6,885 nt of DNA from assembly GCA_947629605.1 (NCBI GenBank), contig CANREK010000074.1, positions 1-6,885 of the forward strand, in the 5' to 3' direction. Of this stretch, positions 1 to 4,082 are shown piece after piece; positions within the stretch are counted from its first letter, which is position 1; every line of letters starts with the position of its first letter. The position numbers and the translations under genes are program-made. The notes under the pieces are model-generated. The model did no database searches. It saw only the letters and a list, made by a program, of their open reading frames with translations, and had not been told where the DNA came from. This stretch comes from an uncultured Clostridia bacterium (GTDB lineage Bacteria; Bacillota; Clostridia; Christensenellales; Borkfalkiaceae).

Positions 1-648
1 GACGGCGTGGGTGAGGGCGTCGAGCCCCGTCTCCGCGGTCGGCTTGGGGGGAAGGGTTTTCGTCATCTGCGGGTCCAAGAGGGCGTACTTCGGCGCGAGG
101 CAGAAGGACAAAATCGTGAACTTATAGTGCGTTTTATCGTCGGTGATGACGGCCGCAATGGTCGTTTCGCTCCCCGTGCCCGCCGTCGTGGGAACGGCGA
201 TAAAGAGGGGTTGCTTGCCCCGCACTTTGAGGATGCCCTTCATCTTCAAGAGGGACTTTTTCGGCTTGATGAGACGGGCGCAGACGCCCTTTGCGCAGTC
301 CATGGGGGAGCCCCCGCCGACGGCGAGGAGAAAGTCGCATTTCTTTTCGCGGTAGAGCGCAAGCGCCTCTTCAATGGCAGAGACCGTGGGGTTGACGGGC
401 GTCTTGTCGTAGATCTCAAACGCGATATTTTTTGCTTGAAGGGCGGCGGTGACGGGTTCCAACACCCCGCAGGCGCGGACGCCCGCATCCGTCACGATGA
501 ATGCCCTCTTTTTGCCCTGACCGGCGGCAAGGGTCGCCGCCTCCTCGCAGGAATGGAGCTGCTTGGGGATGCGGTAGGGAAGGAGAGGGATGGCGAGACG
601 GAATCCCGTCTGAAAGGTTCTGCACCAAAGTTTACGGAAAAAATTCAT
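1..648 (-). CDS. Iron-containing alcohol dehydrogenase, N-terminal 216 residues (3' end outside window)
   Basis: NAD(P)H-dependent, metal-dependent alcohol/aldehyde oxidoreductase of the type III (Fe-ADH) superfamily, expected to be cytoplasmic. Reading leftwards from the ATG at 648-646 the frame stays open to base 1. The Rossmann-like half carries the nucleotide-binding motif GGGSPMD at residues 111-117 and the family signature PTTAGTGSE at 153-161. TGLDALTH at 207-214 contains the first two metal ligands of the family (D210, H214); the two later histidine ligands lie beyond the window. The N-terminus before the first beta strand (KLWCRTFQTGF, then LPYRIPK at 23-29) resembles one clostridial subgroup of the family. 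AGGTGA at 657-652 lies 3 nt before the ATG. A strong promoter precedes it. Substrate cannot be told from sequence. Family is certain; physiological role (butanol/ethanol formation, diol oxidation) is open. Confidence 0.93.
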   Translation of the reverse strand, partial: MNFFRKLWCRTFQTGFRLAIPLLPYRIPKQLHSCEEAATLAAGQGKKRAFIVTDAGVRACGVLEPVTAALQAKNIAFEIYDKTPVNPTVSAIEEALALYREKKCDFLLAVGGGSPMDCAKGVCARLIKPKKSLLKMKGILKVRGKQPLFIAVPTTAGTGSETTIAAVITDDKTHYKFTILSFCLAPKYALLDPQMTKTLPPKPTAETGLDALTHAV

Positions 649-678
649 ATTGTCACCTTTTCAAAAGTATCTGCCGTA

Positions 679-707
679 ATTATAGGACAAGTTGTTCGCA
701 AAGTCAA
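679..707 (-). promoter_or_regulatory. Vegetative (sigma-A type) promoter of the Fe-ADH gene
   Basis: Read on the minus strand: -35 TTGACT (707-702), a 17-nt spacer, and a perfect -10 TATAAT (684-679). Transcription would start near 672, giving a leader of about 24 nt that holds the ribosome site AGGTGA. The promoter begins only 6 nt after the stop codon of the upstream CPBP gene, with no terminator between, so some read-through from the lgt-CPBP unit is possible. Confidence 0.85.
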
Positions 708-713
708 CTGTTT

Positions 714-1469
714 TCATTCATTTTGTGAACGGTTTTTGGGATTTTTCCCGCGAATGAGCGTCACGATGATGTGGACGGCGCAGAGGACGCCGAACACCGC
801 CGTCAGGATCCAGAATGTGAGGTCCTGAAAGGGACCGTGGCCGAGTTCGGGGACGAGAGTTCCGCCGATGTCAAACACAAAATGCACCAGAATGCACAGC
901 CATGCGTTCCCCGTGCGGAGCAGCATGACGGCGAGCATACAGCCGAGCAGAAACGTGTAGCCGACTTGGAGGAATACCGCGCCGACGTTGCCCGAGACGA
1001 GGTTGATGAGGTGCATTGCGCCGAAGAGGGCGGAGGAGATGAGAATTGCAAAGAGGTCGCCGCGTCTTTCCCCTTTGAGAAGCGGGACGAGCAGAACGCG
1101 GAAAAAGCTCTCTTCGAGGAGAGCGATGGCGAAACAGTCGAGGAGGAAGAGGGGAAGAAGGTCGGCACGGTCAATGGCGGCCTTCCCCGAGAGAAGTGCC
1201 GAAAAGGGGAAGTTGACGACCGCGACCGCAAGACAGGGCAGCGCCCACACGAGGTGCATGGGCCGCCATTTGGGGCAAAAACTTCCGCCCAAGCCTTTGA
1301 GACAGAGGAGAAGCAGCAGATATCCCCCCGCCGCAAGCCGCGGTACAGTCTCTCGGAGAAGCCTCAAAAGCGTCGCGTCGGCAATGGGAAAGATGTCGAA
1401 CCCGAACAGCACGATGAGCGCGGCACAGGGGACAAAGAGAACGATGAGCAGAATATCACGCCGTTTCAT
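714..1469 (-). CDS. CPBP (CAAX-protease/bacteriocin-processing) family intramembrane metalloprotease
   Basis: Multi-spanning membrane protein of 251 residues with the three conserved motifs of the CPBP/Abi family: EExxxR (E119, E120, R124), FxxxH (F149, H153) and HxxxD (H196, D200). In characterised relatives these glutamates and histidines form the metal-dependent catalytic site within the membrane. Hydrophobic stretches near residues 6-26, 46-60, 72-90, 101-117, 141-160, 165-185 and 217-240 fit the usual topology. The start is ATG 1469 and not the in-frame ATG ten codons upstream (1499), because AAGGAG at 1482-1477 lies 7 nt before 1469 and nothing similar precedes 1499. The first 14 nt overlap the end of the Lgt-family gene, which suggests coupled translation and one transcript. 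Substrate is unknown; bacterial members act in peptide maturation, bacteriocin immunity or membrane-protein turnover, and many are uncharacterised. Confidence 0.9.
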   Translation of the reverse strand: MKRRDILLIVLFVPCAALIVLFGFDIFPIADATLLRLLRETVPRLAAGGYLLLLLCLKGLGGSFCPKWRPMHLVWALPCLAVAVVNFPFSALLSGKAAIDRADLLPLFLLDCFAIALLEESFFRVLLVPLLKGERRGDLFAILISSALFGAMHLINLVSGNVGAVFLQVGYTFLLGCMLAVMLLRTGNAWLCILVHFVFDIGGTLVPELGHGPFQDLTFWILTAVFGVLCAVHIIVTLIRGKNPKNRSQNE

Positions 1470-2253
1470 CGCCGCTCTCCTTGTCCGCGTGCGCTTCAAA
1501 CACGCGCTTCAACCAATATTTATAGAGAAAAATGAAGGAAATGCCGAACAGGACCAAGAGGATGGCCGTGAGTTGGGAAGGGCTCAGAAAGGAGAGCCCC
1601 GAAGAGCCGCGATCGTCGTCGCGGAAGAATTCGATGATGAACCGCCACACGCCGTAGACGATGAGATAGATGCTCGCGTTGTATTCCCCCTTCTTTTTGA
1701 GGAGAAGGACCACAAGGACTGCGGCGAGTGCGAAGAGGAAGAGGGATTCGTAGAGCTGTACGGGGATCCGCTTTTGAAGCACGCCGCCGACGTACATGGG
1801 CAGGCCGAAGTCGCTGAGCTTTCCGTAGCAGCAGCCGACGAGAAGGCACCCGATGCGGCCGAAGGCGTGCGCAAGCACGATGCAGGGCACGATGAGGGAG
1901 AGCATGCGATTGAATTCCCGCACGTGCGCCCCCTTGCAGAAAAAGTGCCCGAACGTAAAATAGAGGGCAAGATAGACAAGGACGGCGCCGATGAGCCCGC
2001 CGTAGAACGTCGTTCCGACGCCCCAGCGAAATTCGCCCGTTTCGAGGAAGCTGTAAAAGCTCTGAAAGAGCGCCGCCATGAGATATCCGCCGACGATGGC
2101 GCCGACGGAGACCAAGATCGTGAGCACGAACACGGGGTAGGAGATGCCCATTCGCCGATAGAGCACGCTGAAAAGGACCATTGCGGCGATCACACCGCAA
2201 AGGATCATCCAAGTATACAAATCGAGCCCCAAAAAGGCGACATTCGGCACCAT
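1456..2253 (-). CDS. lgt: Prolipoprotein diacylglyceryl transferase family protein (Lgt-like, divergent active-site residues)
   Basis: Polytopic membrane enzyme of 265 residues. Family members transfer diacylglycerol from phosphatidylglycerol to the lipobox cysteine of prelipoproteins. Family landmarks in order: an N-terminal PNVAFLGLDLYTW segment typical of Lgt starts, FYGGLIG (83-89), HAFGRIG (129-135), CCYG (141-144), PVQLYES (164-170) and WRFIIEFFR (203-211), with R204 and E208 matching the conserved C-terminal Arg/Glu pair. Against E. coli Lgt (recalled numbering) the positions of H103, N146 and E151 are Y84, C136 and C141, whereas R143 and G154 are kept (R133, G144). It may therefore be an Lgt-family paralogue rather than the housekeeping enzyme. 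Hydrophobic segments cover much of the length. First gene of a unit with the CPBP protease, overlapping it by 14 nt. No Shine-Dalgarno precedes the ATG. The gene symbol is given for the family. Confidence 0.82.
   Translation of the reverse strand: MVPNVAFLGLDLYTWMILCGVIAAMVLFSVLYRRMGISYPVFVLTILVSVGAIVGGYLMAALFQSFYSFLETGEFRWGVGTTFYGGLIGAVLVYLALYFTFGHFFCKGAHVREFNRMLSLIVPCIVLAHAFGRIGCLLVGCCYGKLSDFGLPMYVGGVLQKRIPVQLYESLFLFALAAVLVVLLLKKKGEYNASIYLIVYGVWRFIIEFFRDDDRGSSGLSFLSPSQLTAILLVLFGISFIFLYKYWLKRVFEAHADKESGDETA
1477..1482 (-). promoter_or_regulatory. Shine-Dalgarno sequence that fixes the CPBP start
   Basis: AAGGAG on the minus strand, 7 nt from ATG 1469 and inside the 3' end of the upstream gene. 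It decides between two in-frame ATG codons in favour of the shorter product. Confidence 0.8.
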
Positions 2254-2259
2254 GTTTTT

Positions 2260-2288
2260 ATTATATCATAAATTGCGCCCGAGCGCAA
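2260..2288 (-). promoter_or_regulatory. Extended -10 promoter of lgt-CPBP, predicted to give a leaderless mRNA
   Basis: On the minus strand: -35-like TTGCGC (2288-2283), 17-nt spacer, then TGATATAAT, an extended -10 (TGn) followed by a perfect TATAAT hexamer (2265-2260). The ATG starts 7 nt after the last base of the -10, the usual place for transcription to begin. The absence of any Shine-Dalgarno sequence agrees with leaderless translation, but no transcript evidence is available here. Confidence 0.7.
2273..2288. repeat. Inverted repeat overlapping the lgt -35 element
   Basis: TTGCGC and GCGCAA face each other across a 4-nt gap, a 6+4+6 perfect inverted repeat. One arm is the -35 hexamer of the lgt promoter and the other lies in the spacer. 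It could be an operator, a small cruciform, or chance. No regulator gene next to it can be assigned to it. Confidence 0.5.
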
Positions 2289-2298
2289 GACGAAGCAG

Positions 2299-2340
2299 AA
2301 TTAAAAATTATAAATTAAAAATGAAAAATTGTGGTGGAAC
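2299..2340. repeat. A-ladder repeat, copy A (with GTGGTGG tail)
   Basis: A 42-bp segment made of A-runs separated by TT/TG and ending in AAAAATTGTGGTGGA. It matches 6576-6617 at 38 of 42 positions without gaps, in the same orientation. Both copies lie just upstream of a minus-strand transcription unit and both are followed on the far side by a GC-rich hairpin. Confidence 0.85.
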
Positions 2341-2351
2341 GTAATTGGAAC

Positions 2352-2375
2352 GCGGCGGGGCCCCTGCCCCGCCGC
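2352..2375. repeat. GC-rich hairpin, 10-bp perfect stem
   Basis: Arms GCGGCGGGGC (2352-2361) and GCCCCGCCGC (2366-2375) with a CCCT loop. No T-tract on either side, so not a standard terminator. Confidence 0.8.
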
Positions 2376-2379
2376 CAAA

Positions 2380-2400
2380 CGCACGGCGTACCGCCGTGCG
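2380..2400. repeat. GC-rich hairpin, 9-bp perfect stem
   Basis: Arms CGCACGGCG (2380-2388) and CGCCGTGCG (2392-2400) with a 3-nt TAC loop. It follows the previous hairpin after 4 nt, making a tandem pair. Confidence 0.8.
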
Positions 2401-2401
2401 C

Positions 2402-2428
2402 TCATGCTGAACGTATGTGAAGCATCCC
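2402..2428 (+). repeat. TCATnCTGA/GAAGnATC element, copy 1
   Basis: Starts TCATGCTGA and ends GAAGCATCCC. Stem ATGCT (2404-2408) with AGCAT (2421-2425). Shortest of the four copies, with 12 nt between the arms. Confidence 0.65.
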
Positions 2429-2458
2429 ATTAGACCTACGGAAGCAGCTGTATGCGGC

Positions 2459-2517
2459 GTCATGCTGAGCAACGGAAGAGAGAACGCAGTTTACGGAAGA
2501 ATGTCCGAAGCATCTCG
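2459..2517 (+). repeat. TCATnCTGA/GAAGnATC element, copy 2
   Basis: Starts GTCATGCTGAGC and ends CGAAGCATCTCG. Stem ATGCT (2462-2466) with AGCAT (2509-2513), 42 nt apart. Confidence 0.75.
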
Positions 2518-2520
2518 CCG

Positions 2521-2551
2521 CACATTCTACGGCACTGTTCCAATCGCGTCA
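2521..2551. repeat. Direct repeat of about 31 bp, first copy
   Basis: Runs from CACATT to GTTCCAATCGCGTCA. It recurs at 2770-2801 with a perfect 15-nt core (2537-2551 against 2787-2801) and a few differences plus one indel in the left half. Confidence 0.75.
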
Positions 2552-2590
2552 TGGTGAGCTCCGTCGAACCATCACCGCAGCAAATAAGGC

Positions 2591-2676
2591 GGATCCTTCG
2601 ACTACGCTACTTCGCGCCAAGGGCGGCGCTCGTGCCGCCCTTAGATAAAAATAGAACGCGGGCGGGGCAGGATGAC
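2591..2676 (-). repeat. TCATnCTGA/GAAGnATC element, copy 3
   Basis: On the minus strand it starts GTCATCCTG and ends CGAAGGATCC. Stem ATCCT/AGGAT (2593-2597 with 2669-2673). The interior is longer than in the other copies and contains its own hairpin at 2619-2642. Confidence 0.7.
2619..2642. repeat. Hairpin inside copy 3, 9-bp perfect stem
   Basis: Arms AAGGGCGGC (2619-2627) and GCCGCCCTT (2634-2642), 6-nt loop. Followed by AGATAAAAAT on the plus strand and by no T-run on the minus strand. Confidence 0.75.
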
Positions 2677-2697
2677 GTGATTTGAATGGTCCGTAAT

Positions 2698-2768
2698 CGC
2701 CCCGCGAGATTCTTCGAAATTGCTCCCATACTCTCTATGAGCCCCGTGGCTCAGAATGACGCGGGGCG
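2698..2768 (-). repeat. TCATnCTGA/GAAGnATC element, copy 4, the most foldable
   Basis: Outer perfect stem CGCCCCGCG (2698-2706) with CGCGGGGCG (2760-2768), a 2x2 internal loop, inner stem ATTCT (2709-2713) with AGAAT (2753-2757), and a small hairpin GAGCC/GGCTC (2739-2752) in the interior. On the minus strand it reads GTCATTCTGAGCC to CGAAGAATCTCG. It lies 30 nt downstream of the stop codon of the 66-aa gene. Confidence 0.8.
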
Positions 2769-2769
2769 G

Positions 2770-2801
2770 CACATTTTTACGCCACCGTTCCAATCGCGTC
2801 A
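2770..2801. repeat. Direct repeat of about 31 bp, second copy, containing the stop codon of the 66-aa gene
   Basis: Copy of 2521-2551. Its last three bases (2799-2801) are the TGA stop of the minus-strand 66-aa gene. Sequence to its right, which is coding, is unrelated to the flank of the first copy. Confidence 0.75.
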
Positions 2802-2999
2802 GTTCTTTTTTGTTTTGCGATACAGGGCATAATACTTCATAAAGACATCACAGACATCGTTTTTGAGACGAAAAAGGGTCTTTCGCGCGTTGACATTGGA
2901 CATATCACATTCGCCGCACGCGCGGACAAGCGCAAGATACGCCGTACGAAGATTTTGTACCATATCTTTCATTGTTCTCGATGACATGATCGTTTCCAT
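2799..2999 (-). CDS. Small protein of unknown function (66 aa), divergent from the XRE regulator
   Basis: I do not recognise this family. The 66 residues look mostly helical and soluble, with no membrane segment or signal peptide, a CGEC pair at residues 28-31, and a basic tail (RKTKKN). It begins at ATG 2999; AAGG 4 nt upstream is a weak, close ribosome site, and an alternative ATG lies three codons further in. A well-formed promoter (3042-3070) drives it, with a perfect palindrome filling the spacer, so it is probably controlled by the divergent XRE protein. Its stop codon lies inside a repeat copy, so the 3' end may have been shaped by repeat insertion. Supported as a real gene by promoter, start signal and context. 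It could be an effector, an anti-repressor or one half of a two-part module, but nothing in the sequence decides. Confidence 0.6.
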   Translation of the reverse strand: METIMSSRTMKDMVQNLRTAYLALVRACGECDMSNVNARKTLFRLKNDVCDVFMKYYALYRKTKKN

Positions 3000-3041
3000 C
3001 CCGCCTTACAGTAGCCGCAAATGAGCGTTCGCGACGTTTCC

Positions 3042-3070
3042 ATATTACATCACTAAGTGATGTTAGTCAA
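3042..3070 (-). promoter_or_regulatory. Promoter of the 66-aa gene
   Basis: On the minus strand: -35 TTGACT (3070-3065), 17-nt spacer, -10 TAATAT (3047-3042). Transcription would start near 3035, leaving a leader of about 36 nt. The spacer is almost exactly filled by the palindrome at 3047-3063, a position where a bound repressor would exclude RNA polymerase. Confidence 0.75.
3047..3063. promoter_or_regulatory. Operator-like perfect palindrome (site O1)
   Basis: ACATCAC-TAA-GTGATGT: two perfect 7-bp arms around 3 bp. It sits between the -35 and -10 of the minus promoter and about 50 bp upstream of the predicted start point of the XRE gene. Size and symmetry suit a dimer of a small helix-turn-helix protein, and the neighbouring XRE protein is the obvious candidate. 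Confidence 0.75.
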
Positions 3071-3078
3071 GTATTTCT

Positions 3079-3095
3079 ACATCACAATGTGGGAT
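3079..3095. promoter_or_regulatory. Second, imperfect operator-like site (O2)
   Basis: ACATCAC-AAT-GTGGGAT: same 7-3-7 layout as O1, the left arm identical and the right arm matching 4 of 7. Its centre is 32 bp from the centre of O1, close to three helical turns, so both sites face the same side of the DNA. It overlaps the -10 of the XRE promoter by 3 bp. Confidence 0.6.
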
Positions 3096-3098
3096 AAT
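3090..3098 (+). promoter_or_regulatory. Extended -10 element of the XRE gene
   Basis: TGG followed by GATAAT (3093-3098), an extended -10. No good -35 lies 16-18 bp upstream. The ATG at 3105 starts 7 nt after the hexamer, so the transcript may be leaderless. The weak -35 is typical of promoters that depend on an upstream activator or are kept low. Confidence 0.5.
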
Positions 3099-3104
3099 TT
3101 TGGT

Positions 3105-3317
3105 ATGGAAATCGGTAAAATTGTCGGAGAAAATCTGAAACAGGCGAGAAAGAGTTTGAAGCTGACGCAGAAGGAAGTTGCCGCGCACATGCTCATGACG
3201 CAGCAACAGTACAGCCGCTTTGAAAACGGCGTGTTTGAACTCAATTATGCGCAGATCGTGGAGCTGTGCCGCTATCTGGACGTCACGCCGAACGATCTGT
3301 TTGAGTTCAAGGGGTGA
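3105..3317 (+). CDS. XRE-family helix-turn-helix transcriptional regulator (70 aa)
   Basis: Single-domain DNA-binding protein of the Cro/CI (HTH_3) family. The domain runs nearly end to end: helix 1 around IGKIVGENLKQARK, the turn-helix pair LTQKEVAAHMLMTQQQYSRFENG (recognition helix including QQQYSRFENG), then helices around NYAQIVELCRYL and the usual closing segment DVTPNDLFEF. No sensor or dimerisation domain is present, as in short regulators of toxin, restriction-modification and phage-like loci. The frame is open from GTG 3057, with further ATGs at 3060 and 3087, but the family N-terminus starts at ATG 3105 (MEIGKIVG) and the promoter -10 lies between the earlier starts and this one. 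No Shine-Dalgarno is visible. It probably binds O1 and O2, repressing the divergent gene and itself. Converges with yunB, 68 nt apart, without a clear terminator. Confidence 0.9.
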   Translation: MEIGKIVGENLKQARKSLKLTQKEVAAHMLMTQQQYSRFENGVFELNYAQIVELCRYLDVTPNDLFEFKG

Positions 3318-3385
3318 ACGGCGGTGACTCGTGCTACGCCCAAACCGCACGGCGGGACCACGAGGGGCGCCGAGAGAATGCGGCA

Positions 3386-4048
3386 TTACGGCGTCAGGGT
3401 ATACCCGTTTCCGAACAGATTGCCCTGCAAATAGACATCGGGGACGGTGCCGACGATGACGCTCTCGGCGATGAGGACTTCCGTGAGGGAGGCAAAATTG
3501 CTCGTTCCCGACGGCATGACGATGGAGATGTCGGCAACGACGTCGAGATAGATGGAGTGCTTGGTCTGGTTGATGCCTTCCGCCTCAAATTTGGACGAAA
3601 AGGCACAGGAGACGTTGGAAATGGGGATGATCTTGATGTGGATCTTGGGCCCGAAGCCCGCCCATGCCTCGATGCCGAGAAAGGCGCCGAGGGGAACTTC
3701 GATGCCATCCTCGCTCATCTCCTGCAAATTCTGTTGAGACATATATGCCGTGTCGCGGGCGATGCGGTTGATCTGAAAGGCGTTGGACGTGATGGAGCGG
3801 ATGGTCCCGTCGTCGCCCCGTTCCACCGTCACGAGGTCCTCGTAGCGGATGCCGTCGGAGAGGGTATAGTAGATGGCGTCGTTGACGGCGACCGTCGTGA
3901 TGGAGTGCATGTTGGCCTCGGAGACCGATTTGAGCACGGCCGTCAGATTCACATGCACGAGCACGACGATGAGAATGAGAAAGGCGAGGATCGAAGAGAG
4001 GATCACCCGCCTTTTGATTTTGCTCTTTCGGGAACGGTATTTTCTCAC
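3386..4048 (-). CDS. yunB: Sporulation protein YunB
   Basis: YunB in Bacillus is made in the mother cell under sigma-E and is needed for normal spore shape and outer layers. The protein here has a basic N-terminus (RKYRSRKSKIKRR), one membrane segment (about residues 15-35, ILSSILAFLILIVVLVHVN), then an extracytoplasmic domain. Recognisable family stretches are SITTVAVNDAI, a central region with NRIARDTAYMSQQNLQEM, EVPLGAFLG, GFGPKIHIKI and the C-terminal half with EGINQTKHSIYLDV and VPDVYLQ. The start chosen is GTG 4048, giving 220 residues; it preserves the basic cap and lies just after a sigma-E-like -10. An in-frame ATG at 4111 would overlap the ATPase gene by 35 nt and add a tail unlike the family; a GTG at 4006 has AAAAGG close by but removes the basic cap. 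Start is uncertain, family assignment is firm. Confidence 0.85.
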   Translation of the reverse strand: MRKYRSRKSKIKRRVILSSILAFLILIVVLVHVNLTAVLKSVSEANMHSITTVAVNDAIYYTLSDGIRYEDLVTVERGDDGTIRSITSNAFQINRIARDTAYMSQQNLQEMSEDGIEVPLGAFLGIEAWAGFGPKIHIKIIPISNVSCAFSSKFEAEGINQTKHSIYLDVVADISIVMPSGTSNFASLTEVLIAESVIVGTVPDVYLQGNLFGNGYTLTP

Positions 4049-4053
4049 ACAGT

Positions 4054-4082
4054 ATTGTATGAGAGGGCTGTCCGCGTCATTC
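4054..4082 (-). promoter_or_regulatory. Predicted sigma-E sporulation promoter of yunB
   Basis: On the minus strand CATACAAT (4061-4054) equals the Bacillus sigma-E -10 consensus (CATACA-T). Fourteen nt upstream, GAATGAC (4082-4076) matches the first four positions of the -35 (KMATATT). Transcription would begin about at 4047, next to the GTG start. The -35 overlaps the stop codon of the ATPase gene. It would let yunB be switched on in sporulation independently of the importer operon. Confidence 0.6.

Larger units (their letters stand above)
2254..2798. other. Gene-free repeat mosaic between lgt and the 66-aa gene
   Basis: No convincing coding frame on either strand over 545 nt. Apart from the lgt promoter at its left end, the stretch consists of an A-ladder repeat (2299-2340), two adjacent GC-rich hairpins (2352-2400), four copies of a TCATnCTGA/GAAGnATC element (2402-2768), a further hairpin (2619-2642) and a direct repeat of about 31 bp (2521-2551, 2770-2801). 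None of the hairpins is followed by a T-run, so no canonical rho-independent terminator is called. Confidence 0.75.

Noticed and set aside
1470..1499. Longer CPBP start at ATG 1499
   Set aside because: No ribosome site precedes it, whereas AAGGAG is correctly placed before ATG 1469.
2352..2400. Tandem GC hairpins as a rho-independent terminator
   Set aside because: Stems are strong, but no run of T follows on either strand, and no gene ends next to them.
2452..2685. 77-codon open frame on the plus strand in the repeat mosaic
   Set aside because: No ribosome site, no family resemblance, and it is made entirely of hairpin and repeat sequence.
2299..2801. CRISPR-like repeats in the gene-free region
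   Set aside because: Copies differ in length, orientation and spacing, and no cas gene is present.
3318..3385. Bidirectional terminator between the XRE gene and yunB
   Set aside because: Only short arms (e.g. CTCGTG/CACGAG) with a large loop and no T-tract were seen.
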